Source of the DNA: Gammaproteobacteria bacterium
Lineage (GTDB): Bacteria > Pseudomonadota > Gammaproteobacteria > Steroidobacterales > Steroidobacteraceae
Reading direction: 5' to 3'
DNA length: 64,000 nt
NCBI GenBank assembly: GCA_009926865.1
Contig: RFOD01000001.1
Location: 150,019-214,018, forward strand
The notes below the pieces were generated by a model, which saw nothing but the letters and a program-made list of their open reading frames with translations, was not told the origin of the DNA and made no database searches. Shown here in pieces: positions 1-10,564 of the stretch (position 1 is the first letter of the stretch; the number at the start of each line of letters is the position of its first letter). The translations under genes and the position numbers were made by a program.

Positions 1-196
1 GCTCGATCGGCAAAGGATCACGCGCTGGCCCAAAGGGCACATACAACACCCGCGCCAGACTCATATCAGCCGTCACTTCCACGGCCGTAATGGTGATCGC
101 TCCCACGCGTGGATCACGCAGCTCGCGGCTGATGAGTTCCGCGAGGCTCCGCTGGATTTCCGCCTCAATACGTCGCTGACGAGCTTGACCGGCCAT
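1..196 (-). CDS. rbfA: Ribosome-binding factor A, partial (runs off window start)
   Basis: Reverse translation [53 protein letters not shown]; directly downstream of infB; start overlaps infB stop (TGATG). Confidence 0.93.
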   Translation of the reverse strand, partial: MAGQARQRRIEAEIQRSLAELISRELRDPRVGAITITAVEVTADMSLARVLYVPFGPARDPLPIE

Positions 197-2739
197 CACT
201 CGATTGCGCGCGCAACCTCAACGCGTGCGAAGCACTCGATCTGATCACCGACTCGCACATCTTGGTAATTTTTGACGCCAATACCGCACTCGGTACCGGC
301 GCGAACTTCGCCGACGTCATCCTTAAAGCGACGCAAGGATTCCAACGCACCTTCAAAGATGACGACATTATCGCGTAGCACACGGATCGGGTTGTTGCGC
401 TTGACAGCGCCTTCCACCACGAGGCAGCCCGATACCACACCGAATTTGCTCGAGCGGAAGACGTCTCGAACTTCGGCAGTACCGACAATCTGCTCGCGTA
501 CTTCCGGCGACAATAGACCACTCATTCGTTGTTTCACATCATCAATGGCTTCATAAATGATGGAGAAATAACGAACATCGATGCCCGTTTCTTTGACGGC
601 CTGACGAGCACCTGAATCTGCGCGGGTATTAAAACCCAAAATAAAAGCATTGGATGCCGCTGCAAGTTGCACATCCGAGGCGGTGATACCACCCACACCG
701 CTCGCGAGCACCTTCACCGCAACTTCCTCAGTCGAGAGTTTGAGTAAGGCATCGCGCAGTGCCTCGGCACTGCCCTGCACATCGGCCTTGATCACTACCG
801 CAATGACGCCCGCCTTTTCTTCGGTCATCTGCGAGAAGACATCGCCCACTGCAGCAGCTTGCTTGGCAAGCTTCACATCACGGAATTTACCCTGTCGGTA
901 GAGGGCAACCTCGCGAGCCTTGCGCTCACTTTCGACCGCAACCAACTCGTCACCCGCATTGGGTGCACCCGATAAGCCAAGCACCAGGACGGGCATCGAC
1001 GGTTTCGCTTCCTGTACCGCCTTGCCGTTCTCATCGAACATGGCACGAACTCGACCAAATTCTTGGCCTGCGATCACAGGGTCGCCAAGCTTGAGCGTAC
1101 CTTTCTTAACCAATACCGTGGCCACCGCGCCGCGCCCTTTTTCGACACTCGCTTCCACGATGAGACCGCTGGCCAGCCCCTCGACCGGTGCAGACAATTC
1201 CAGCACCTCGGCTTGCAGCAAGATCGCCTCAAGCAACTGATCGATACCTTCACCGGTGTGCGCCGAGACGTGCACAAACATATTGTTGCCACCCCACTCC
1301 TCTGGGATGACCTCTTGCTTGGAGAGCTCGTTTTTGACGCGCTCGGGGTCAGCGTCGTGTTTATCAATTTTATTGACCGCAACGACGATCGGCACTTCAG
1401 CCGCTCGCGCGTGCTGAATCGCTTCAATCGTCTGCGGCATCACACCGTCGTCGGCCGCCACCACGAGGACGACCACGTCCGTGGCACGCGCTCCACGGGC
1501 TCGCATCGCAGTAAATGCAGCGTGACCTGGCGTATCCAGGAACGTCACGCCACCCTTATCGGTCTGCACGTGATAAGCACCAATATGCTGGGTGATACCA
1601 CCGGCTTCGCCTGCAGCCACTTTGGCTTTACGAATGTAATCGAGCAACGACGTCTTGCCGTGATCAACGTGTCCCATCACGGTGACAACCGGTGGACGCG
1701 CGACTTTTTCCGCAATATCCGCAGCGCGCGCGCCCTGTAAGTCCTCTTCGATCTGATCTTCTTTTAGCGCCTTGGCGCTGTGGCCCATTTCTTCGACCAC
1801 CAGCATCGCCGTATCTTGATCGATCGGCTGGTTGATCGTTGCCATCACCCCCATGTTGAGCATCGCCTTGATGACTTCGGTCGCCTTGACCGCCATCTTT
1901 TGCGCGAGTTCTTGCGGAGTGATCGTCTCGCCAATGGTGACTTCACGTATCACCGGTGCGGTTGGCAACTCAAACGCGTGACGCGTCTCGATCCCGACCG
2001 GTGTTTTGCGTTCGCGAACTTTTTTCTTTTTCTTGAGACGCGAACTTGCATCACCGGTCACATGCAGTTCAGCACGCCCATACTTCGTGCGCCGATCGCG
2101 ATCGGCCTCAGTGCCTCGCGCGGGCCGCGCGGGCTCGGCCGGACGCGCAGGCGCCGCCGCTTCCACCGGTTGCCAGACACGCTGCAGTTTCTGCTGCTCG
2201 CCTCGCTCGCGCTCCTCAGCCTGCTTACGTGCCTCCTCCGCCGCACGCTTGGCCGCAGCGGCTTCCTCTTCGAGTCGTCGACGGTTTTCAGCCTCCATCC
2301 GCTCCGCTTCGCGACGCTCACTCTCAACGCGCTCACGCTCTAGGCGCGCCGCTTCCTCGGCTGCTTGTTTCTGAGCCTCGGTCTCCTCAGGGGCCACCTT
2401 CGTTTGTTCTTCCAGCACATCCCGTTTCACGTAGGTGCGTTTCGTGCGCACTTCGACGTTAACGGTCCGGGCACGGCCAGCCGCACCGGCGAGCTTGATT
2501 TCACTTTGACGCTTACGCTGTAGGGTAATTTTTCGTGGCGCAGCCGCAGCAGCGCCTGAGCTCTCGGCCGTTTGGCCGTGGCTACGTCGCAGGTGTGTGA
2601 GAAGTTCGAGCTTCGCCTCGTCGCTGATCACATCCTGCGGCCCACTGACCTTGATGCCCGCCTGCTCAAGCTGAACTAACAGCTTGTCGACAGGCACTTT
2701 GAGCACCTCGGCAAATTGAGCAACGGTTACATCGGCCAT
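196..2739 (-). CDS. infB: Translation initiation factor IF-2 (start at [13 protein letters not shown])
   Basis: GTPase motifs [26 protein letters not shown]2 N-terminal domain. Confidence 0.98.
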   Translation of the reverse strand: MADVTVAQFAEVLKVPVDKLLVQLEQAGIKVSGPQDVISDEAKLELLTHLRRSHGQTAESSGAAAAAPRKITLQRKRQSEIKLAGAAGRARTVNVEVRTKRTYVKRDVLEEQTKVAPEETEAQKQAAEEAARLERERVESERREAERMEAENRRRLEEEAAAAKRAAEEARKQAEERERGEQQKLQRVWQPVEAAAPARPAEPARPARGTEADRDRRTKYGRAELHVTGDASSRLKKKKKVRERKTPVGIETRHAFELPTAPVIREVTIGETITPQELAQKMAVKATEVIKAMLNMGVMATINQPIDQDTAMLVVEEMGHSAKALKEDQIEEDLQGARAADIAEKVARPPVVTVMGHVDHGKTSLLDYIRKAKVAAGEAGGITQHIGAYHVQTDKGGVTFLDTPGHAAFTAMRARGARATDVVVLVVAADDGVMPQTIEAIQHARAAEVPIVVAVNKIDKHDADPERVKNELSKQEVIPEEWGGNNMFVHVSAHTGEGIDQLLEAILLQAEVLELSAPVEGLASGLIVEASVEKGRGAVATVLVKKGTLKLGDPVIAGQEFGRVRAMFDENGKAVQEAKPSMPVLVLGLSGAPNAGDELVAVESERKAREVALYRQGKFRDVKLAKQAAAVGDVFSQMTEEKAGVIAVVIKADVQGSAEALRDALLKLSTEEVAVKVLASGVGGITASDVQLAAASNAFILGFNTRADSGARQAVKETGIDVRYFSIIYEAIDDVKQRMSGLLSPEVREQIVGTAEVRDVFRSSKFGVVSGCLVVEGAVKRNNPIRVLRDNVVIFEGALESLRRFKDDVGEVRAGTECGIGVKNYQDVRVGDQIECFARVEVARAIE

Positions 2740-2758
2740 GTGTTCAATCCTTCTGGTG

Positions 2759-4258
2759 TCAGCTGGCTGACTCCGCAAACCAATGTTCGCGTGCCTTCAT
2801 GATGAGCTTGCCAGCCTCTTCGGCAGTCAGCCCTTGAATATCAAGCAAGTCGTCAACGGCCTGCTCAGCAAGATCTTCCCGAGTGCGTACGCCGCGACTC
2901 GCCAACGCCAAGGCCAGATCCGGTTGCATGCCTTCGAGCAGCAACAGATCGTCAGCCGGCAGTTGCGAGTCGATGCTCTCTTCGGTGGCGATCGCCTGGG
3001 TGAGTAGCACATCGCGAGCACGACTACGTAGCTCCTGCACCATCTCCTCACCGAATTCTTCGATCCCCATCAACTCCGACTGAGGCACGTAAGCGATTTC
3101 TTCGACCGTCGAGAAGCCCTCTTGCACCAGAATAGATGCCACGTCTTCATCGACGTCGAGCTGCTTCATGAAGCTTTCGACCAAGGATCGGGCTTCCGAC
3201 TCACTCTTCGCTTCGGCGTCCGACTCCGTCATCACATTTAATTCCCAACCCGTCAGCTGACTGGCCAGACGAATATTTTGCCCGCCGCGGCCGATAGCCT
3301 GCGAAAGCTTCTCCTCGGAGACCGCGATATCCATGCTGTGAGATTCTTCATCCACCACGATCGAGATCACTTCCGCCGGTGACATCGCATTGATGACGAA
3401 CTGCGCCGGATTGTCATCGAAGGGGATAATATCCACGCGCTCGCCTGCGATTTCATTAGAGACCGCTTGAACGCGCGAGCCGCGCATACCGACGCACGCA
3501 CCGACTGGATCGATTCGCGGGTCGTTACTGCGAACGGCAATTTTGGCCCGGATACCCGGATCGCGCGCTGCGCCGAGGATTTGGATCAGGTTTTGACCCA
3601 CCTCAGGCACCTCGAGCTTAAAGAGTTCGATCAAAAATTCAGGCGCCGCACGGGTCAAAAATAACTGCGGACCGCGAGGCTCTGAACGCACTTCGCGCAA
3701 ATAGGCCTTGATCCGATCTTGGGGCTTAACCTGCTCGCGTATGATCATATCTGGACGAGCGACAAACCCCTCGGCATTGCCACCCAAATCCACATAGATC
3801 CCATTACGATCGACGCGCTTGACCACACCAGAGACCAGCTGACCGACTCGATCTCGGTAGGCTTCAACCACTTGCGCACGCTCAGCTTCGCGTACCTTTT
3901 GCACAATGACTTGCTTGGCCTGCTGCGCAGCAATACGACCAAACGCCACCGACTCCATCGGCTCTTCAACATAATCGCCCACCTGCGCCTGCGGATTGAT
4001 ATCCACCGCATCATCTAAGCGCAGCTCGTGATCGGGGACTTCGAGCTCTGTCGAGTCATCCGCGAACACCTTCCACCGTCGGAAAGTCTCGTACTGACCG
4101 GTACGCCGATCAATGGCCACCCGCACGTCCCACTCTTCACCGTGTTTCTTACGGGTCGCTGATGCCAACGCAGCCTCTAGCGCTTCAAAGATCACTTCTT
4201 TGTCAACGCCTTTCTCGTTGGAGACGGCATCCACGACTAACATGATTTCCTTGCTCAT
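2759..4258 (-). CDS. nusA: Transcription termination/antitermination protein NusA
   Basis: [18 protein letters not shown] start, S1/KH domains ([21 protein letters not shown]), acidic C-terminal repeats. Confidence 0.98.
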   Translation of the reverse strand: MSKEIMLVVDAVSNEKGVDKEVIFEALEAALASATRKKHGEEWDVRVAIDRRTGQYETFRRWKVFADDSTELEVPDHELRLDDAVDINPQAQVGDYVEEPMESVAFGRIAAQQAKQVIVQKVREAERAQVVEAYRDRVGQLVSGVVKRVDRNGIYVDLGGNAEGFVARPDMIIREQVKPQDRIKAYLREVRSEPRGPQLFLTRAAPEFLIELFKLEVPEVGQNLIQILGAARDPGIRAKIAVRSNDPRIDPVGACVGMRGSRVQAVSNEIAGERVDIIPFDDNPAQFVINAMSPAEVISIVVDEESHSMDIAVSEEKLSQAIGRGGQNIRLASQLTGWELNVMTESDAEAKSESEARSLVESFMKQLDVDEDVASILVQEGFSTVEEIAYVPQSELMGIEEFGEEMVQELRSRARDVLLTQAIATEESIDSQLPADDLLLLEGMQPDLALALASRGVRTREDLAEQAVDDLLDIQGLTAEEAGKLIMKAREHWFAESAS

Positions 4259-4288
4259 CGCTCTTTCATCCTCCACGCACCAGCCGCT

Positions 4289-4756
4289 TCAAGTGGCCAG
4301 CCGTGCTTTGCCCAACTCGGAGAAGCTAAAGCTCACCGTTTGCCCATCCACCACCAACTCAATCCCTGTATCGCTGCACGACTGCAGGACTCCGGTGTAC
4401 CGTTTGCGCCCCTGCCGAGCCTCTTTCAGTTCCACCCAAATCCGCTCGCCAGCAAACCGTCCAAAATGCGACGGCTTACGTAGCACCCGATCAAAACCCG
4501 GTGAGGACACCTCAAGGGTGTAGGCGCCAGGCAGCGGGTCCTCAACATCCAAGAGCGCCGAGACCTCTCGACTCACCCGCTCACAATCCTCAATTCCAAT
4601 GTGGCCGCGTTCCGGTGCCACATGGTCAATAAAAATCCTCAGCACGCCGTTACGAACCGTGGCCGACCACTCCACATCCACCAACTCGTAACCGAGTTGT
4701 TCGATCAGGGGCTCGAGCAAGCCAATCAGTTCATCTCGACCCGTGGCCGTCGCCAT
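4289..4756 (-). CDS. rimP: Ribosome maturation factor RimP
   Basis: Upstream of nusA; motifs GYELVDVEW, LEVSSPGFDRVLRKPSHF. Confidence 0.96.
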   Translation of the reverse strand: MATATGRDELIGLLEPLIEQLGYELVDVEWSATVRNGVLRIFIDHVAPERGHIGIEDCERVSREVSALLDVEDPLPGAYTLEVSSPGFDRVLRKPSHFGRFAGERIWVELKEARQGRKRYTGVLQSCSDTGIELVVDGQTVSFSFSELGKARLAT

Positions 4757-4774
4757 TCACCCGCCTCCCGAACG

Positions 4775-4794
4775 AAAAAGGGCCCAAAGGGCCC
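4775..4794 (-). terminator. Intrinsic terminator-like hairpin 18 nt upstream of rimP start
   Basis: Minus strand GGGCCC-TTT-GGGCCC followed by TTTTT. Confidence 0.65.
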
Positions 4795-4850
4795 CGTCCT
4801 GCTAAATACGACCCCGGCCAGGGGACGACACCCACGCACCACCTTGCGAC

Positions 4851-4880
4851 CCAAAACAAAAGAGCCCCTCGGGGGGCTCT
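4851..4880 (-). terminator. Rho-independent terminator/attenuator in rimP leader
   Basis: Minus strand AGAGCCCCCCGAGGGGCTCT followed by TTTGTTTTGG. Confidence 0.8.
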
Positions 4881-4948
4881 GACCTCAAGCATCCCAGGTC
4901 CAAAACCTCTCGGCTTCGCACCGGCACACGGCCCGAGGCGCCGTGTAG
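4855..4948 (-). ncRNA. Candidate rimP-nusA-infB leader RNA (attenuator)
   Basis: Sigma70-like promoter upstream, 5' hairpin ACACGGC(GCCTCGG)GCCGTGT, mutually exclusive AGGT/ACCT pairings, then intrinsic terminator. Confidence 0.55.
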
Positions 4949-4954
4949 CGGGCG

Positions 4955-4983
4955 ATTCTAGCCAAATCTGAGCCTCGATACAA
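4955..4983 (-). promoter_or_regulatory. Sigma70-type promoter for rimP leader
   Basis: Minus strand TTGTAT-N17-TAGAAT. Confidence 0.6.
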
Positions 4984-5028
4984 ACCCTGCCTACGCCAAC
5001 CCCCCGTGCTTCGAGGCCACCGCCCCTT

Positions 5029-7302
5029 TTAAGGAGCGGGCGAATCTGGATCGCCGAGCCAGCGGGAAAGCCAGGCAGCCAGCTCTTGATAAAAGAAGCG
5101 ACTATTCTCGCCTTTTAAAATCCAGTGATTCTCATCCGGAAAGACGAGCAGCCGGCTCTCGATTTGCTGGCGCTGCAGTACTGTCCAATATTCCAGCGAG
5201 TTATTGAGCGGCACGCGAAAGTCCTGCTCACCGATGGTTACCAGCGTAGGAGTGCGAAATTTGGCGGCATAACGGATGGGATTCTGTTCACGCCAAACGG
5301 GGCCCTGCTCCCACACCGGCCCGCCGTTATTCACTTCACGGTGGTAGACCCCATCACTCGTCCCCCACTGCGACTCGAGATTAACGAGCCCGGCGTGACT
5401 GACGAGACAGCGATATCGCTCGGTACTCGCCTGCATCCAATTGGAGAGATGCCCCCCGTAGCTCGCCCCCGCCGCACACTGCCTTGCGCCATCAATAAAG
5501 GAATAACGCGCAATCGCGACATCCGCAGCTTGATTAATCTCCTCGGCTGCCGTCCGTAACGGATCGCCTTGAATACTTTGCGCTGCCGACTCGCCAAAGC
5601 CGGTGGAGCCCGAGTAGTTTGTCAGCAACACCACATACCCCGGTGCTGCGATCAAATGATAGTTCCAACGCAGCACCCACTGATCGCGCCACATGGTATG
5701 TGGACCACCATGCATTAACACCAATAAGGGATATTTTTTTGAAGGGTCAAAGCCTGGCGGACGCACCAACATATTATGGATCCGCCGACCCTTTTCACTC
5801 TCAAACCAAAAATGCTCGACCGGCGCTAAATCCAATGCGGCGGCGCGCTCCACGGCAAACTCGCTCAATCGCTGGTGACGACCCCGCTTCAGATCGATGC
5901 GCACCACCTCTGGCGGCTGGGTTGCACTTTCAAAGTTGGCGATGAGTACCGGGCGACCCGTACGAGATACTGATAGCGACGAATACACGCCGACGTCCAT
6001 CTCGATCAGCGGACTAAAGTCTTGAGCTCGATCAGTAAGCAGGCTCGCGGTAAATAGCTTTTCATGCCCTGCCTGCTCGGCTAAGAAATAAATTGAGCGT
6101 GAGTCCGGAGACACCACATAGGAACCGACATCAAGATCTGAATCGACCGTGACACGACGCGGCTCGGAGAGCGAGGGAATCGATGAATTCTCGGTCGACT
6201 GACCAGCCGCCCAATCGAATACCACAATCTCGGAGTTCTCAAAAACCTTATCTATACTTAGGCTAAAACTCGCTAACAATCGAGCCCCATTTGGCGTGAA
6301 TTGTGGCCTCGAGTAGCTTTCAGCGCCCTCGCCATCCACTGTCAAGCGCGATGGCTCACCCCCTGCAACACTTACCCACCACAGTGCAGAGGAAGTAAAA
6401 CTATAGGCCGCCCGATCACGATCGACACTCGCCACAAAGACGAGACCCTCACCATTAGGCGTCCAGACGACATCGACGGCCTGTCCGCGGCCACCCCCAC
6501 GTGTGGCAAAACCCGGCAAAGCAGCAAGCGATGTCCCCCGTAGTAATTCACGCATATCGCTCTCGGACTCAGCGTTTTCTTTGAGCGACATGACAAAGAG
6601 TCTTGGCTCAAGATCATCCAACCAACGATCCCAGCTACGGATGGGGAAACCCTCGTAAACGCGCGCATTCCATTTACGCGCCTTACGCTCATCGCGGATA
6701 CGGCGGTTATCCTCTTCGTTTTGCGCGCCCGGATAATCCCGCCCGGAAAAAGCGATTTGCGTCCCGTCTGGCGAAAACCGGGGCTCTCTTGCACCCAAAG
6801 TGAGTGTCGTCAAACGCTGTGCTTCGCCACCTTGCTTAAGGTCCAGCAAATAAAGTTGCGGCTGCTCATCGCCCTCGCGACGCGCGGAAAAAACAATTCG
6901 ACCGGAATCAGGCGACCAATCCACATCGGATTCGCCCCCCGCGGTCGAGGTTAGGCGTCGGGGCGCGTGCGAACCATCGGTTGACACTAGCCAGAGATCA
7001 CTGCGCTGCTCATCGCGTTCATAGGCAGGCTCCGTGACCGCAAAGACGGCAAGGCGGCCGTCTGGACTGACTGACGCAGCACCGACCCGCGGCATCAACC
7101 AAAGATCCTCATGCGTGATCGCACGCGGTATCTCTCGGGTCGCGGTGTCAACGGACTTAGCCTCGGCTGCCTCAACGACCCTAGGGTAAATCGCTGACGC
7201 CACTAAGGACATTACGATCGCAAGACTCAATCCTGTGTGCGCACACAGCCCCATCAAGCTGTGCTTACCATGATTTTCTTTGCCTTGTACTAAGGCCATC
7301 AT
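5029..7302 (-). CDS. S9-family (prolyl oligopeptidase/acylaminoacyl-peptidase-like) serine peptidase, exported
   Basis: N-terminal hydrophobic signal, WD40-like propeller repeats (RxSPDG), catalytic GASYGG nucleophile motif, C-terminal ENHWI. Confidence 0.93.
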   Translation of the reverse strand: MMALVQGKENHGKHSLMGLCAHTGLSLAIVMSLVASAIYPRVVEAAEAKSVDTATREIPRAITHEDLWLMPRVGAASVSPDGRLAVFAVTEPAYERDEQRSDLWLVSTDGSHAPRRLTSTAGGESDVDWSPDSGRIVFSARREGDEQPQLYLLDLKQGGEAQRLTTLTLGAREPRFSPDGTQIAFSGRDYPGAQNEEDNRRIRDERKARKWNARVYEGFPIRSWDRWLDDLEPRLFVMSLKENAESESDMRELLRGTSLAALPGFATRGGGRGQAVDVVWTPNGEGLVFVASVDRDRAAYSFTSSALWWVSVAGGEPSRLTVDGEGAESYSRPQFTPNGARLLASFSLSIDKVFENSEIVVFDWAAGQSTENSSIPSLSEPRRVTVDSDLDVGSYVVSPDSRSIYFLAEQAGHEKLFTASLLTDRAQDFSPLIEMDVGVYSSLSVSRTGRPVLIANFESATQPPEVVRIDLKRGRHQRLSEFAVERAAALDLAPVEHFWFESEKGRRIHNMLVRPPGFDPSKKYPLLVLMHGGPHTMWRDQWVLRWNYHLIAAPGYVVLLTNYSGSTGFGESAAQSIQGDPLRTAAEEINQAADVAIARYSFIDGARQCAAGASYGGHLSNWMQASTERYRCLVSHAGLVNLESQWGTSDGVYHREVNNGGPVWEQGPVWREQNPIRYAAKFRTPTLVTIGEQDFRVPLNNSLEYWTVLQRQQIESRLLVFPDENHWILKGENSRFFYQELAAWLSRWLGDPDSPAP

Positions 7303-7310
7303 CGGTCTCC

Positions 7311-8438
7311 TTATTGTAAGTTTGCCTTATCTTTGGCTGTACCTAATAATTGCCGCTTGAGATCCAAGCCGGCGCCTTGATTCACAAATCGCGTATCGAT
7401 CAACGCCGACAACTCCACTTCATCGGCTGCATAGAGACCCGCTTCGACCATCTGTTGATAGAAGTCGGCCACCCGAGCGACATTCATAGCGCCAATGCCA
7501 GCGGTCAGCGCCTCCCCCGAATCCACAATACCCTGCTCGCGCATCAAACTCACGGCCGCCTCTATCTCCGCTACCGTCATCTCTGGGTTATCTGCGATCA
7601 TTCTCGCGTTCGCGGCGCGCCGATCACCGTACAAATAATTCACCCATCCTAAGATTGACGCTTCTACAAATCGACGCACCACCTCCGAGCGCGTGGCGAC
7701 CGTGTCACGATGCGTCAGTATCAAAGTCGAATACGTGGAATAGCCATGATCAGCCAATAAATGCACGATCGGCTTCATTCCCGACTGTCGCTCGACATAT
7801 ATCGGCTCGGCCACCGAGTACCCCTGTTGCACCGAGCGCGGGTTCGATAAAAACGGACCCAAGCTATAGTTATAGGGTCGCAGCGACGCATCCTTGAAAC
7901 CGTGACGCTGCTTGAGCCACTGCCACCAACTGAACTGAGCGTCTTTGGCAATGAACACCGTGGGCGCGCGACTCAGCGCTGAGAAGCGCTCATAGCCCTG
8001 CCCGGGATGCGCCAATAAAGCCTGAGGGTCTTTTTGAAAGATGGCCGCCACCGCGACGGTCGGTAAACCGTTTTTCTGCGCATCAAAACTGTGTAATAAA
8101 TTACCCGTCATCAAAAAATCGATGCGCTTGGCGGGCAACAAGGCCGCATTATTGACCTGCGGACCCCCCTGACGAATGACGACATCCAAGCCGTAGCGAC
8201 GATAAGTACCGTCGGCCAGAGCCTGATAAAACCCGCCGTGCGCGGCTTGCGCCTTCCAATTCGTCGCAAACACGATTCGCTCAAGCGGCGCTTGCTGTGA
8301 CAGAGCGATGGGTGAGGACCCAAGATACGCCACCGCGCCCATCATCACTGCTCTAACGAGGGTGTGTGACCTGACCCGAACCCACCGAGGTAAGTAACTC
8401 ATCCAGCAACTTATCACGTGTTTACTGCTCCAAAGCAT
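7311..8438 (-). CDS. ABC transporter substrate-binding protein, NMT1/THI5-like
   Basis: RIVFATNWKAQAAHGGFYQALADGTYRRYGLDV motif; followed by permease and ATPase genes. Confidence 0.88.
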   Translation of the reverse strand: MLWSSKHVISCWMSYLPRWVRVRSHTLVRAVMMGAVAYLGSSPIALSQQAPLERIVFATNWKAQAAHGGFYQALADGTYRRYGLDVVIRQGGPQVNNAALLPAKRIDFLMTGNLLHSFDAQKNGLPTVAVAAIFQKDPQALLAHPGQGYERFSALSRAPTVFIAKDAQFSWWQWLKQRHGFKDASLRPYNYSLGPFLSNPRSVQQGYSVAEPIYVERQSGMKPIVHLLADHGYSTYSTLILTHRDTVATRSEVVRRFVEASILGWVNYLYGDRRAANARMIADNPEMTVAEIEAAVSLMREQGIVDSGEALTAGIGAMNVARVADFYQQMVEAGLYAADEVELSALIDTRFVNQGAGLDLKRQLLGTAKDKANLQ

Positions 8439-9180
8439 GCCAGCGTCCGATCAAACGACGCGTCAGATAATTGAACATCACGAATATCACAACGCCCGTC
8501 AAGGTGAGTAGTAACAAGGCCGCAAACATCTTTGGGGTCTCGGAGCGATAACTGGCTTCTAAAATACGCGATGCCAAGCCCGTTTCGCGCCCCGCGACAC
8601 CCGCTACCATCTCAGCGGTCACGGCGCCGATCAGACATAAACCACCCGAAATTCTTAGGCCAGCCAGAAAATACGGTAAGGCACTCGGCACTCGGAGTAG
8701 AAACAAACGCTGCCAAGCACTGGCTCCGTAGAGCGTGAACAGGTCGCGGAGGTTACGATCCGCGGCGCGTAAGCCGATCGCCGTATTCGAGAGAATCGGG
8801 AAAAACCCGACTACCCATGTACAGATCAGCAAAGCCGCAGTGGTGCTGTCGACATAAATCAAAATGAGGGGGGCGATGGCGACGATAGGCGTCACCTGTA
8901 ACACGACTGCTAACGGAAAAAGCGCGAGCTCCAAGCGCTTGGATAAGGCAAAAGCAGCGGCCAACATCACGCCCGACAAGATGGCTAGGGCAAGACCCAT
9001 AAACGTGATCTGCAACGTGAACCACCAACTCAGACTTAACGACGCTAGATTCTCCCACAGCGTCAACAAAATAAGGCTAGGTGCCGGCAAGGTGTAATGC
9101 GGGATCTCGGCCCACCAGACCAACCCCTCCCAACTCATTAGCAACAAAATACCGCCCGCCCATGCCCATGCACGCTCCAT
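8422..9180 (-). CDS. ABC transporter permease (SsuC/ThiX-like)
   Basis: Polytopic; BPD inner-membrane EAA-like loop (LYGASAWQRLFLLRVPSALPYFLAGLRIS). Confidence 0.9.
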   Translation of the reverse strand: MERAWAWAGGILLLMSWEGLVWWAEIPHYTLPAPSLILLTLWENLASLSLSWWFTLQITFMGLALAILSGVMLAAAFALSKRLELALFPLAVVLQVTPIVAIAPLILIYVDSTTAALLICTWVVGFFPILSNTAIGLRAADRNLRDLFTLYGASAWQRLFLLRVPSALPYFLAGLRISGGLCLIGAVTAEMVAGVAGRETGLASRILEASYRSETPKMFAALLLLTLTGVVIFVMFNYLTRRLIGRWHALEQ

Positions 9181-9182
9181 GC

Positions 9183-10001
9183 TCAGCCCCCCTCACCCGT
9201 ATCGCGATCCGCCTGCAAGGCAGCATTGATTTGACGACCTAACGCAATGAACTCAGCACTGTCGCGCAGTTCGCGACTGCGGGGATAAGCGAAGGGAACC
9301 TCCATGACTTGTAGTACCCGACCTGGACGACTCGACATTAAGACAACCCGTTGACTCAGAAAAACGGCCTCACTCACACTGTGCGTCACAAATAAAACAC
9401 CTAGTGAACGCGCCCGCCACCATTGCAATAGTTCGACGTTCAATCTTTGCCGGGTATATTCATCAAGCGCTGCAAAGGGCTCATCCATGAGTAGTAATTG
9501 CGGCTCTGCGCTAAGTGCTCTAGCGATCGAGGCACGCATACGCATCCCGCCTGAAAGCTCAGCCGGCAAGGCCTCGGCAAATTCGGCAAGGCCCACGCTC
9601 TCTAACAAAGGCAATATCTTTTGCTGTGCGGTCTCGCGCGCAGTCCCTCTTAGCCGCAAGGGTAGCCAGACGTTGTCAAAGACGCTGGCCCACGGCATTA
9701 AGGTCGGGTCTTGAAAGACAAACCCGCAATCCTGTTGTTGCGCGGGTCTGCTCTTCAGTTCGCCCGAAGTGACGGGTGTCAAACCTGCCACCAGTCGTAG
9801 CAAACTGCTTTTGCCACACCCAGACGGACCGACGACCGATACAAACTCGCCGCGTTTGAGGGTCAAAGAGACCGACTCCAAGGCCCTCGTCCCCGAGTCA
9901 AAGGTCAGCGAGACCTCGCGCAAACGTACGAAATCATCAATCTCGTCCTGCGCGGTACGGCGATACGCCCGCTCCAACTGTGTTCCCGCTTCCATTCGCA
10001 C
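9183..10001 (-). CDS. ABC transporter ATP-binding protein (SsuB/TauB/ThiZ-like)
   Basis: Walker A GPSGCGKSSLL, signature LSGGMRMRASIARAL, Walker B LLLMDEPFAALD. Confidence 0.96.
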   Translation of the reverse strand: MRMEAGTQLERAYRRTAQDEIDDFVRLREVSLTFDSGTRALESVSLTLKRGEFVSVVGPSGCGKSSLLRLVAGLTPVTSGELKSRPAQQQDCGFVFQDPTLMPWASVFDNVWLPLRLRGTARETAQQKILPLLESVGLAEFAEALPAELSGGMRMRASIARALSAEPQLLLMDEPFAALDEYTRQRLNVELLQWWRARSLGVLFVTHSVSEAVFLSQRVVLMSSRPGRVLQVMEVPFAYPRSRELRDSAEFIALGRQINAALQADRDTGEGG

Positions 10002-10259
10002 ATGGTAACGGCTTCAACCCAGACTGGACCCGTCTTGACAGGTCACCCCCCGTTAATGCGAATAATTCTTAAATTGTTTACACAAGGACAGGACTGGCGA
10101 TGACAGGGAGGGCCACAAATCGATGCCGCTGCTCGTTGTTATCGCTCGTCCGCCTAATTGGCGTGTAGCCGTGATCAGCGTCAGTCGCCCACGCCGCGCG
10201 GTCGCGCGCTGCACGAGGGTCAACTGCCGGCTTAGAGCACGCCGCACCGGCTCTCATCA

Positions 10260-10512
10260 CTAGCCTCATACCCCTCTCGCATCTCAAGACTGGCCCGACC
10301 CGACGATATTCCGCATCGCGATGAGTCCACGACGCGAGTCGAAATTAAATCCAGAGTCTTTCGAGGCGCAGACTTCCTTTACGCGCTCGCGCTACCGAGC
10401 GGTCGAGAGATGCTTGCACAAGTGCCCAGTCACCATGATCATCCGGCAGGCAGCCTGTGGGGTGTTGAACTGGATTTAGACCATGCGGTCGCTTCCCCAG
10501 GGCAACGAACCC
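10260..10512 (+). pseudogene. Remnant of ABC-transporter ATPase C-terminal TOBE domain
   Basis: Plus-frame translation ...RPDDIPHRDESTTRVEIKSRVFRGADFLYALALPSGREMLAQVPSHHDHPAGSLWGVELDLDHAVA; no start or NBD upstream; apparent 1-nt frame loss at the VAFPRA end. Confidence 0.55.
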
Positions 10513-10564
10513 ACGCCGAGACGCTGTTTTGACAGGCCATGATCCGAGGGGAGGAAAATAGCAA

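Noticed and set aside
1063-1740. 225-aa plus-strand ORF inside infB
   Set aside because: Antisense to conserved IF-2 GTPase domain; GC-rich shadow ORF
10002-10260. Possible TPP riboswitch upstream of the THI5-like transporter
   Set aside because: No CTGAGA / GATAATGCCAGCGTAG-type core seen on the minus strand; not supported
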